Below are positions 9,404-16,966 of a stretch of 64,000 bases of DNA, piece after piece. The stretch comes from Burkholderia sp. BCC1644. GTDB taxonomy: Bacteria > Pseudomonadota > Gammaproteobacteria > Burkholderiales > Burkholderiaceae. The stretch lies in contig NZ_CADFEI010000019.1 of assembly GCF_902833225.1 (NCBI RefSeq), positions 97,788 to 161,787 of the forward strand, given 5' to 3'. Under the pieces are notes generated by a model that saw nothing but the letters and a program-made list of their open reading frames with translations, made no database searches and was not told where the DNA came from. Each line of letters begins with the position of its first letter. The first letter of the stretch is position 1. The translations under genes were made by a program, and so were the position numbers.

Positions 9404-9859
9404 TTACAGGATTCCGATGATTTTCACTTCGAACGTGAGCGCCTGGCCCGCGAGCGGATGATTGAAGTCGAACAGCGCCGAGGTCTCGCTGACTTCCTTC
9501 AGCACCCCCGCGTACCTGCCGCCGTCAGGCGCGTTGAACTCGATCAACTCGCCCGGCGTGAAATCGTCGCCGACCATCCCGTTCTCGCGCAGCGTCGACA
9601 GCGTCACGCGCTGGAGCATGTCGGGATTACGGGGACCGAACCCCTGATCGGGGGCTAGCTGAAAAGTCGAATGGTCGCCGACCCTGAGCCCGAGCAGAAT
9701 CTGTTCAAGCGAGGGCGCCAGTTGCCCCGCGCCCAGCAGCAGCGTGGCCGGCTTGTCGGAGAAGGTGTTGACGATGTCGGCGCCGTCGGCCAGTGCCAGC
9801 CGGTAATGCAACGTGACATGGGAACCGGGCTTCACTTCGGATAGATCGATGAGGCTCAT
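9404..9859 (-). CDS. fkpB: FKBP-type peptidyl-prolyl cis-trans isomerase (SlpA/FkpB)
   Basis: A 151-residue cytoplasmic SlpA-type FKBP. The FKBP fold is split by an inserted IF (chaperone) domain in the middle, and the last part NHPLAGQALTFEVKIIGIL is the hallmark of SlpA/SlyD proteins. SlyD's metal-binding His-rich tail is absent, which favours FkpB. It probably assists folding of cytoplasmic proteins. It is the first gene of a two-gene unit with ispH. Confidence 0.9.
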   Translation of the reverse strand: MSLIDLSEVKPGSHVTLHYRLALADGADIVNTFSDKPATLLLGAGQLAPSLEQILLGLRVGDHSTFQLAPDQGFGPRNPDMLQRVTLSTLRENGMVGDDFTPGELIEFNAPDGGRYAGVLKEVSETSALFDFNHPLAGQALTFEVKIIGIL

Positions 9860-9995
9860 GAATTACTCGTTCGGTCGGCGCCCGATACGGCCGAATGGCC
9901 CGGCGCAAAGCCAATATTGTAAGTCACCTGAGCGCGCAAGGCGGAAAGTGCGACGACGTCGCGCACACCGCCCTGCCGCCAATGGAGTTTCGAGC

Positions 9996-10769
9996 ATGAC
10001 GTCACCCTGCCTCGCCCTGTCGCCGGTCGAATGCCGCGACACCACCGATGCGCCGGCCAATCCGCCGGGCCGTGTCCTCCCGATCCGCCCGCGCAAGCGC
10101 CGCACCGGCGACTGGCGGCCCGAGCGGCCGCGCGAGCGATTGCTGGAGCGCGGGCCGGCCGCGCTGACCGACGACGAACTGATCGCGCTGCTGCTCGGCA
10201 CGGGCAAGCCCGGGCACGATGTATTCGTCACCGCCCGCGCACTGGTCGATCAGTTCAAGACGTTACGCGGGCTGCTCGAAGCGAGCACCGACGATTTCGA
10301 GGCACACCCCGGCATCGGCCCCGCGCGCGCCGCACGGCTGGCCGCAATCATCGAGATCGCCCGGCGCGTGCTGAACGAGAAGGCGCAGGTACGGACGCCG
10401 ATCGATTCGCCCCGGGCCGTCGAGGATTGCCTGCGGCTGAGGATCGGCTCGCGTTCGCACGAAGTGTTCGTCGCGGTGTATCTCGATGCGCGCAACGGCC
10501 TGATCGACATGGAGGAAATCACGCGCGGCTCGCTCACGCGCATGGCCGTCTACCCGCGCGAAATCGTGCGGCGCGCGATGGTGCACAACGCCGCGTCGCT
10601 GATCGTCGCGCACAACCATCCGTCGGGCGCCGTGCAGCCGAGCGCGGAGGACCGCCGCCTGACCCGCGTGCTGAAAGACGCGCTCGAACTCGTCGACGTG
10701 CGGCTGCTCGACCACGTCGTCGTCGGCGTCGATGACACTTTTTCGTTCGCACGTGCCGGTTGGCTGTAG
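9996..10769 (+). CDS. radC: RadC family (JAB/MPN domain) protein
   Basis: A 257-residue RadC-type protein. The N-terminal helix-hairpin-helix region spans about residues 30-110 (ERLLERGPAALTDDELIALL). The C-terminal JAB/MPN metalloprotease-like domain carries the metal motif HNHPSG (about 206-211) followed by an Asp ten residues on (SAEDRRLTR). Despite its name the family has no proven role in DNA repair. The ATG at 9996 is chosen for the GGAG ten bases upstream; the open frame extends to 9813 but runs into the divergent fkpB gene. It is a single-gene unit divergent from fkpB. Confidence 0.9.
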   Translation: MTSPCLALSPVECRDTTDAPANPPGRVLPIRPRKRRTGDWRPERPRERLLERGPAALTDDELIALLLGTGKPGHDVFVTARALVDQFKTLRGLLEASTDDFEAHPGIGPARAARLAAIIEIARRVLNEKAQVRTPIDSPRAVEDCLRLRIGSRSHEVFVAVYLDARNGLIDMEEITRGSLTRMAVYPREIVRRAMVHNAASLIVAHNHPSGAVQPSAEDRRLTRVLKDALELVDVRLLDHVVVGVDDTFSFARAGWL

Positions 10770-10823
10770 ACTGTGCCGCGGCAGCCCACCCCGGGGCGCC
10801 GCAACGACGTAGCGAAATTAGGT

Positions 10824-10853
10824 TTGATTTTTCTGAACTTTTTCTGCTAGAAT
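10824..10853 (+). promoter_or_regulatory. Sigma-70 promoter of rpmB-rpmG
   Basis: TTGATT at 10824-10829 and TAGAAT at 10848-10853, with an 18-base spacer and an extended -10 TG at 10845-10846, in an A+T-rich patch. Transcription should begin near 10860, leaving a leader of about 145 nt before rpmB. Confidence 0.75.
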
Positions 10854-11006
10854 CGTCGTCTGTCTTTTTTCCAACCAGTTCTAGCCATCGAAGGGCCTTG
10901 TCTGTAAGGGCTACGGCGTTCTGAGTGCAGCCATGGATCACGTGGCGGTGCGATGGAACCTTCACCGGCGATCGAACCCCGAATTTAGCGTATTAGGAGT
11001 GCTCTC

Positions 11007-11240
11007 ATGGCACGCGTATGCCAAGTAACTGGGAAAGCGCCGATGAGCGGCAACAACGTTTCCCACGCCAACAACAAGACCAAGCGTCGCTTCCTGCCGA
11101 ACCTGCAAAACCGCCGGTTCTGGGTTGAGAGCGAAAACCGCTGGGTGCGCCTGCGCGTCTCGAACGCCGGCCTGCGCCTGATCGACAAGAACGGCATCGA
11201 TTCCGTGCTCGCTGACCTGCGCGCACGCGGCGAAGCCTAA
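11007..11240 (+). CDS. rpmB: 50S ribosomal protein L28
   Basis: A 77-residue basic ribosomal protein of the 50S subunit, full family length. It begins [20 protein letters not shown] and contains [16 protein letters not shown] (about residues 25-40), both characteristic of bacterial L28. The ribosome site AGGAG stands seven to eight bases before the ATG. rpmG follows 17 bases later, the usual rpmB-rpmG pair, and both are served by the promoter near 10824 and the terminator near 11460. Confidence 0.97.
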
Positions 11241-11257
11241 GCCCAAGGAGCACAATC

Positions 11258-11425
11258 ATGGCAAAAGGCGCCCGCGACAAGATCAAGCTGGAGTCGACCG
11301 CTGGTACGGGTCACTTCTACACGACCACGAAGAACAAGCGCAACATGCCGGAAAAGATGGCGATCAAGAAGTTCGATCCCGTCGTCCGCAAGCATGTGGA
11401 ATACAAAGAAACCAAGATCAAGTAA
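11258..11425 (+). CDS. rpmG: 50S ribosomal protein L33
   Basis: A 55-residue ribosomal protein of the 50S subunit. It begins MAKGARDKIKLESTAGTGHF and ends KFDPVVRKHVEYKETKIK, with the TTKNKRN stretch in between. It has no CxxC zinc motif, so this is the zinc-independent L33 form. AAGGAG precedes the ATG. It is the second gene of rpmB-rpmG and ends about 35 bases before a strong terminator. Confidence 0.97.
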   Translation: MAKGARDKIKLESTAGTGHFYTTTKNKRNMPEKMAIKKFDPVVRKHVEYKETKIK

Positions 11426-11456
11426 TCTCGGGTTTCTGCCAGCCTGACGGCAACCG

Positions 11457-11485
11457 AAAAGCCCCGCTCCTGCGGGGCTTTTTGT
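11457..11485 (+). terminator. Terminator of rpmB-rpmG
   Basis: Stem AAAAGCCCCGC with GCGGGGCTTTT around a TCCT loop, followed by more T. Confidence 0.93.
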
Positions 11486-11585
11486 TTTGCGCGCACGCTC
11501 GGGCCCGACGCGGTATGCTCTCCCCTTTCCGCGGCCCCGGCCGCCGGAACGCACAAGATCAAAAGCGTAACGATGGAGATGCAGC

Positions 11586-13172
11586 ATGAAATTCGACGTG
11601 GCGATCGTCGGCAGCGGCCTGGCAGGGCTGTCGGTCGCACTCAACCTGGCCAGCACGCGACGTGTCGCGCTGATCGCGAAACGTTCGATGATGGAGGGGG
11701 CAAGCGATAACGCGCAAGGCGGTATCGCGGCGGTCCTCGACTCGGCGGACAGTATCGAGAACCATGTCGACGACACACTGGTCGCCGGTGGCGGGCTGTG
11801 CGACGAAGGCGCGACGCGCTACATCGTCGAGCACGGCCGTGAAGCGATCGAATGGCTGATCTCGCAAGGCGTGCCGTTCACGAAGGACGATGCGGCCGAA
11901 CTCGGCTTTCACCTGACGCGCGAAGGCGGCCACAGCCACCGCCGGATCATCCACGCGGCCGACGCGACCGGCCACGCGGTGCTGGCGACGCTGTCGGAGC
12001 GTGCACGCCAGCATCCGAATATCACGTTCTTCGAAAACCACCATGCGATCGACCTGATCACGTCGGACCGGCTCGGCCTGCCCGGCCGCCGCTGTCACGG
12101 CCTGTATGCGCTCGACGTCGACCACGACCGCACGATCACGATCGAGGCGCCGCATACGGTGCTCGCCACGGGCGGCGCCGGCAAGGTCTACCTGTACACG
12201 ACGAACCCCGACACCGCGACCGGCGACGGCATCGCGATGGCGTGGCGCGCGGGCTGCCGCGTGTCGAACATGGAATTCATCCAGTTCCACCCGACCTGCC
12301 TGTTCCACCCGTATGCAAAGTCGTTCCTGATTTCGGAGGCCGTGCGCGGCGAAGGCGGCCTGCTGAAGCTGCCCGACGGCACGCGCTTCATGCCCGCGCA
12401 CGATCCGCGTGCCGAACTCGCCCCGCGCGACATCGTCGCACGCGCGATCGACTTCGAAATCAAGAAGCGCGGGATCGACTGCGTGTATCTCGACATCAGC
12501 CATCAGCCGGAAGCGTTCCTGCGCGAACACTTCCCGACGATCCACGCGCGCTGCCTCGAATTCGGCATCGACATCGCGAAAGAGCCGATCCCCGTCGTGC
12601 CGGCCGCGCACTACACGTGCGGCGGCGTCGTCACCGATCTTGCCGGGCGTACCGATCTCGCGGGCCTGTATGCGGTTGGCGAAACGTCGTACACGGGGCT
12701 GCACGGCGCGAACCGGCTCGCGAGCAACTCGCTGCTCGAATGTCTCGTGATCGGCCGCGCGGCCGCCGAAGCCATCGAGGCGGCCGGCTTCGACGCCGAA
12801 ACGCCGTCCACGCTGCCCGCATGGGACGAAAGCCGCGTGTCGGATGCCGACGAGGAAGTCGTCGTCGCGCACAACTGGGACGAACTGCGCCGCCTGATGT
12901 GGAACTACGTCGGCATCGTGCGCACCGACAAGCGCCTCGAACGCGCCAAGCACCGGCTGTCGCTGCTGCGCGACGAAATCCACGAGTACTACGCGAATTT
13001 CCGCGTGACGCGCGACCTGCTGGAACTGCGCAACCTCGTCGACGTGGCGACGCTGATCGTGAAGAGCGCGCACTCGCGCCGCGAAAGCCGCGGGCTGCAC
13101 TACAGCCGCGACTGGCCGCACTCGCTGCCGAAAGCATTGCCGAGCGTGCTCACGCCGCGCGCGCGCCGCTGA
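11586..13172 (+). CDS. nadB: L-aspartate oxidase
   Basis: A 528-residue FAD enzyme oxidising L-aspartate to iminoaspartate, the first step of de novo NAD synthesis. The FAD dinucleotide fold is VAIVGSGLAGLSVAL (about residues 5-19). SDNAQGGIAA (about 40-49), the active-site EFIQFHPTCLFHP segment (about 231-243) and GLHGANRLASNSLLE (about 373-387) are family signatures. It faces the nadA-nadC pair on the opposite strand across a shared bidirectional terminator, so all three enzymes to nicotinate mononucleotide are encoded within 3.7 kb. The start has a GGAGATG-type ribosome site. Confidence 0.96.
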   Translation: MKFDVAIVGSGLAGLSVALNLASTRRVALIAKRSMMEGASDNAQGGIAAVLDSADSIENHVDDTLVAGGGLCDEGATRYIVEHGREAIEWLISQGVPFTKDDAAELGFHLTREGGHSHRRIIHAADATGHAVLATLSERARQHPNITFFENHHAIDLITSDRLGLPGRRCHGLYALDVDHDRTITIEAPHTVLATGGAGKVYLYTTNPDTATGDGIAMAWRAGCRVSNMEFIQFHPTCLFHPYAKSFLISEAVRGEGGLLKLPDGTRFMPAHDPRAELAPRDIVARAIDFEIKKRGIDCVYLDISHQPEAFLREHFPTIHARCLEFGIDIAKEPIPVVPAAHYTCGGVVTDLAGRTDLAGLYAVGETSYTGLHGANRLASNSLLECLVIGRAAAEAIEAAGFDAETPSTLPAWDESRVSDADEEVVVAHNWDELRRLMWNYVGIVRTDKRLERAKHRLSLLRDEIHEYYANFRVTRDLLELRNLVDVATLIVKSAHSRRESRGLHYSRDWPHSLPKALPSVLTPRARR

Positions 13173-13210
13173 GCGACAGTCCGTCCCGGCTGCGGCCGGA
13201 GGCGCACACG

Positions 13211-13249
13211 AAAAAAGCCGCTGGCGTTTTTGCGCCAACGGCTTTTTTT
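13211..13249. terminator. Bidirectional terminator between nadB and nadC
   Basis: An inverted repeat with one mismatch, flanked by a run of A on the left and T on the right, so it can stop transcription from both sides. It lies between two convergent genes. Confidence 0.9.
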
Positions 13250-13268
13250 CCGACTGGACGATGTTCCG

Positions 13269-14150
13269 TCAGTCGACGATCCGCATCGAATAGTCGGTCG
13301 CGCGCACGTCCTTCGTCAGCGCGCCGATCGAGATGCGATCGACGCCCGTTTCCGCGAACGCGCGCACCGTCTCGAAATTGACGCCGCCCGACACTTCGAG
13401 CACGGCCTTGCCGGCCGCCACGCGTACGGCTTCACGCATCATGTCGAGCGTGAAGTTGTCGAGCAGCACCGACTGCGCGCGATGCGCGAGCGCCGTGTCG
13501 AGCTGCGCAAGCGTCTCGACTTCGACCTGCACGGGCACGCCCGATTCCAGCGCGAACGCCGCGTCGAGCGCTTCGCCGACACCGCCTGCTGCCGCGATGT
13601 GGTTCTCCTTGATCAGGATGCCGTCGTACAGCGCGAGACGCTGGTTCTCGCCGCCGCCGACGCGCACCGCATACTTCTGCGCGAGCCGCAGGCCTGGCAG
13701 CGTCTTGCGCGTATCGAGGATCTTCGTGCGCGTGCCTTCGACGCGATCGACGTAGCGGCGCGTCGCGGTCGCGACGCCGGACAGCAGTTGCAGGAAGTTC
13801 AGCCCGTTGCGCTCGGCCGTCAGCAGCGCGCGCGCCGGCCCGTCGAGTTCGCAGACGATCGAATCGGGCGTCATGCGCTCGCCTTCGCGATAGCGCCATT
13901 GCACGGTGATCGACGGATCGATCCGGGCGATCACGGCCTCGAACCACGGCACGCCGCACAACACGGCTTCTTCACGCACGATAATGCGCGCGCGGCGGCG
14001 CCCGCCGGCCGGCACGAGCCGCCCGGTCTGGTCGCCGGTGCCGACGTCTTCCGCGATCGCGTCGGCCACGTTGCGCGCGATCGCGTCGTCGAGTGCCGCA
14101 CCGTATTGCTCACGAACGATGTCGAACAGCGGGGATACAGCCTCGCTCAT
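13269..14150 (-). CDS. nadC: Nicotinate-nucleotide pyrophosphorylase (carboxylating)
   Basis: A 293-residue quinolinate phosphoribosyltransferase making nicotinate mononucleotide, CO2 and PPi from quinolinate and PRPP. Family motifs are LNFLQLLSGVAT (about residues 116-127), TRKTLPGLR (about 145-153), the GGGENQRLALYDGILIKENH block (about 165-184) and the closing DRISIGALTKD. The start at 14150 overlaps the nadA stop by four bases (ATGA), showing coupled translation; the longer open frame would run far into nadA. Confidence 0.95.
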   Translation of the reverse strand: MSEAVSPLFDIVREQYGAALDDAIARNVADAIAEDVGTGDQTGRLVPAGGRRRARIIVREEAVLCGVPWFEAVIARIDPSITVQWRYREGERMTPDSIVCELDGPARALLTAERNGLNFLQLLSGVATATRRYVDRVEGTRTKILDTRKTLPGLRLAQKYAVRVGGGENQRLALYDGILIKENHIAAAGGVGEALDAAFALESGVPVQVEVETLAQLDTALAHRAQSVLLDNFTLDMMREAVRVAAGKAVLEVSGGVNFETVRAFAETGVDRISIGALTKDVRATDYSMRIVD

Positions 14151-15289
14151 GCAGCCCCCACGTTCGCAAACAGTTGCTGGTCGCGCTGCAGATCGCCGCT
14201 CGCCTGCACGCGCTTCTTGTGCGCGGCCGCGAATTCGAGCATCCGGTCGATCGGCAAACGCGCGCGCTGGCCGATCGCGGGATCGACGAAGATTTCGTTG
14301 TGACCGCGCTCGAGCACGTCGGCGAGGTTCGCGAGACCGTTCATCGCCATCCACGGGCAGTGTGCGCAGCTCTTGCAGGTCGCGCTGTTGCCGGCCGTCG
14401 GCGCGGCGATGAAGGTCTTGCCGGGCGCCGCGAGCTGCATCTTGTGCAGGATGCCGAGATCGGTCGCGACGATGAAGTGCGTCGCATCGAACTTGACCGC
14501 CGCATCGATCAGCTGCGTGGTCGAGCCGACGACATCGGCCTGCGCGACGACGTTTTCCGGCGATTCGGGATGGACGAGCACCTTCGCGTCCGGGTATTCG
14601 GCGCGCAGCAGGTCGAGCTCGATGCCCTTGAACTCGTCATGGACGAGGCACGAGCCTTGCCATAGCAACATGTCCGCGCCGGTTTTCTTCTGGATATAGC
14701 TGCCGAGATGGCGATCGGGCGCCCAGATGATCTTTTCGCCGCGTGCGTGCAGGTCGGCCACGATCTCGAGGCCGATCGACGACGTGACCATCCAGTCCGC
14801 GCGCGCCTTCACGGCCGCACTGGTGTTCGCGTAGACGACGACGGTGCGGTCCGGATGGGCATCGCAGAACGCCGAGAATTCGTCGACCGGGCAGCCGAGG
14901 TCGAGCGAACAGGTCGCGTCGAGATCGGGCATCAGGATCCGTTTGTTCGGGCTCAGGATCTTCGCGGTTTCGCCCATGAAGCGCACGCCGGCGACGACCA
15001 GCGTCTGCGCGTCGTGATCGCGGCCGAAGCGTGCCATTTCAAGCGAATCGGCAACGCAGCCACCCGTTTCGTCGGCGAGTTCCTGCAGTTCGGCATCCAC
15101 GTAGTAGTGGGCGACCAGCACGGCCTTTTCACGGACGAGCAGCGCCTTGATGCGTGCCTTCAGTGCAGCGCGCTCCTCGGCGGACGGCGCGTCGGGCACC
15201 TTGGCCCATGCCTGCCCCACGCCGCACACGGTCCCTGCTGCGACGGGCCGGTCGTACTCGACGGGTTTGATCGTCGATTGCATCTCCAT
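14147..15289 (-). CDS. nadA: Quinolinate synthase
   Basis: A 380-residue 4Fe-4S enzyme condensing iminoaspartate with dihydroxyacetone phosphate to quinolinate. Cluster cysteines are likely those in ADETGGCVADSLE, ATCSLDLGCP and the CKSCAHCPWMAMN segment (about residues 305-317). The substrate-loop motif AHYYVDAELQELA lies near residue 60. It overlaps nadC by four bases and is the first gene of the pair. AGGAG precedes the ATG. Immediately upstream, within what must be the promoter or 5' leader, lies a three-unit hairpin repeat array, so its expression may depend on that structure. I see no NadR or NrtR type operator. Confidence 0.95.
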   Translation of the reverse strand: MEMQSTIKPVEYDRPVAAGTVCGVGQAWAKVPDAPSAEERAALKARIKALLVREKAVLVAHYYVDAELQELADETGGCVADSLEMARFGRDHDAQTLVVAGVRFMGETAKILSPNKRILMPDLDATCSLDLGCPVDEFSAFCDAHPDRTVVVYANTSAAVKARADWMVTSSIGLEIVADLHARGEKIIWAPDRHLGSYIQKKTGADMLLWQGSCLVHDEFKGIELDLLRAEYPDAKVLVHPESPENVVAQADVVGSTTQLIDAAVKFDATHFIVATDLGILHKMQLAAPGKTFIAAPTAGNSATCKSCAHCPWMAMNGLANLADVLERGHNEIFVDPAIGQRARLPIDRMLEFAAAHKKRVQASGDLQRDQQLFANVGAA

Positions 15290-15296
15290 ATCTCCT

Positions 15297-15443
15297 GTCG
15301 ACCAGAGTTAGCGCTTTAGCGCTTACTGTGGTCCCATGCTTTGCGGTCGATCCAAGTTAGCGCTTTAGCGCTTACTTGGATCCCATGCTTCGCGGTCGAC
15401 CAGAGTTAGCGCTTCAGCGCTGGCTCCAGCCCCTCCTCTGGTC
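15297..15443. repeat. Array of three 49-bp hairpin-forming repeats upstream of nadA
   Basis: Three direct repeats of exactly 49 bases (15297-15345, 15346-15394, 15395-15443), each starting GTCGA and sharing the core AGTTAGCGCTT(T/C)AGCGCT. Each unit is an imperfect palindrome. Unit 1 has outer arms GACCA (15300-15304) and TGGTC (15329-15333). Unit 2 has GATCCA (15349-15354) and TGGATC (15377-15382). Unit 3 closes with GACCAGAG near its start and CTCTGGTC at its end. The arms differ between units but stay complementary, so the fold rather than the sequence seems to be kept. The array abuts the nadA ribosome site. I believe similar AGCGCTTTAGCGCT hairpins occur elsewhere in Burkholderia, but that is recollection. 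Confidence 0.9.
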
Positions 15444-15492
15444 ATACAAATTCAGCCCTGCCGACGCCCATCAAAAACCGGCGGCCCAAATG

Positions 15493-15517
15493 AAAAAACC
15501 CCGCCAACGCGGGGTTT
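15493..15517 (-). terminator. Terminator of the desaturase gene
   Basis: A perfect 9-bp stem (15496-15504 with 15509-15517), followed on the minus strand by a T run, 32 bases after the desaturase stop. Confidence 0.88.
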
Positions 15518-15548
15518 GTGACGTCCTGAGATTCTAATCGATTTCGAA

Positions 15549-16745
15549 TCAGGCGTAGCGGCGCAGGCGCGTCGCGAATTCCTGCAACGCCTTGATGCCG
15601 CTTTGTTCTGCGCGATGGCACCAATCCTGCAATTGCGCGAGAAGCTGTTCGCGCGACGCGGTCGAACGATCCCAGATCGCGGCCAGATCCTGGCGCAGCT
15701 GGAAGTACGTGTGCAGCTTCTGGCTGTTCGCGAAGATTTCCGGCAGCAGCTTCTTCTGCGGCTCGTCGAGGCCGTCGGCGTCCTTGTGGAACCACTTGCG
15801 CGCGCCGCGCATCAGCTGGTACTTCTCGCTCGAGCCGAGTTCCTTCAGGTGCGCGAGCTCCTGGGCATACGCACGCTTCACGGCCTTGCCGTAGCGCGCC
15901 ATCACTTCGTAGCGGTTCGACAGCACGGCCTGCAGCGTTTCCTGGTCGAGCACCGTCTTCGGCTTGTTCAGGCGCGGGGTCGGCGCGACCTTCTTCACCT
16001 TCGCGAGACCGAACGCCGACATGATGCGGATGTACATCCAGCCGATGTCGAACTCGTACCACTTGTTCGACAGCTTCGCCGACGTCGCGAACGTGTGGTG
16101 GTTGTTGTGCAGTTCTTCACCGCCGATCACGATGCCCCACGGGAACAGGTTCGTGCTCGCGTCGGCCGAGTTGAAGTTGCGATAGCCCCAGAAGTGACCG
16201 AAGCCGTTGACGACGCCAGCCGCCCAGAACGGAATCCAGACCATCTGCACGGCCCACACGGTGAGGCCGAGCACGCCGAACAGCGCGACGTCGATCACCA
16301 TCATGATGCTGATGCCGAGAATCGGGTACTTCGAATAAACATTGCGCTCGACCCAGTCGCTCGGCGTGCCGTGGCCGAACTTGCGCATCGTCTCTTCGTT
16401 CTTCGCTTCCGCGCGATACAGCTCCGCGCCCTCGAGGAACACCTTCCAGATGCCGCGCGTCTGCGGGCTGTGCGGATCTTCCTCGGTCTCGCACTTCGCA
16501 TGGTGCTTGCGGTGAATCGCGGCCCACTGACCCGTCAGCATGCCGGTCGTCATCCACAGCCACAGGCGGAAGAAGTGGCTCGCGATCGGATGCAGTTCCA
16601 GCGCACGGTGCGCCTGGCAGCGGTGCAGATAGACCGTCACGCCGATGATCGTGACGTGCGTGACGGCGAGCGCGAACAGCGCGACCTGCCACCACGAAAA
16701 ATGCAGGAGCCCGTGGGAAAGAAAATCGAGCAGGGAATTCAACAA
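15549..16745 (-). CDS. desA: Acyl-CoA/acyl-lipid delta-9 desaturase with ISL3-transposase-like C-terminal tail
   Basis: A 398-residue membrane di-iron desaturase introducing double bonds into fatty-acyl chains. The three histidine boxes are HRCQAH (about residues 41-46), HRKHH (about 78-82) and HNNHH (about 214-218), and hydrophobic segments span about 12-36, 55-75 and 155-200. The catalytic part ends near residue 255. The rest is an extension with no desaturase motifs, and its last 85 or so residues (RKWFHKDADGLDEPQKK, then LHTYFQLRQDLAAIW, then WCHRAEQSGIKALQEFATRL) resemble the C-terminal part of ISL3-family transposases. The gene starts with TTG (two tandem TTG codons) after an AGG-type ribosome site. 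It is a single-gene unit with its own terminator. The DesA symbol rests on similarity to Pseudomonas DesA. Confidence 0.88.
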   Translation of the reverse strand: MLNSLLDFLSHGLLHFSWWQVALFALAVTHVTIIGVTVYLHRCQAHRALELHPIASHFFRLWLWMTTGMLTGQWAAIHRKHHAKCETEEDPHSPQTRGIWKVFLEGAELYRAEAKNEETMRKFGHGTPSDWVERNVYSKYPILGISIMMVIDVALFGVLGLTVWAVQMVWIPFWAAGVVNGFGHFWGYRNFNSADASTNLFPWGIVIGGEELHNNHHTFATSAKLSNKWYEFDIGWMYIRIMSAFGLAKVKKVAPTPRLNKPKTVLDQETLQAVLSNRYEVMARYGKAVKRAYAQELAHLKELGSSEKYQLMRGARKWFHKDADGLDEPQKKLLPEIFANSQKLHTYFQLRQDLAAIWDRSTASREQLLAQLQDWCHRAEQSGIKALQEFATRLRRYA

Positions 16746-16966
16746 GGCAGGTACCTGTGATGAGAGCGACGCCGGCTCGCGCCGAGCGTCAGAAAAATGA
16801 AAGCATACCGCGTATAGACTTGAATTTTACTTCAACCGTTCCAAGTCTTTGTAAAAAATGAATATTTTCTTGCCCTGACGCAACTGGAGCAGTCCACGGA
16901 CGGACTTGGAAAGGCCCGCGATCCGGTTCCGGCCGCGGGGTCAAACCATTTGACGGCCGGTGCGCG

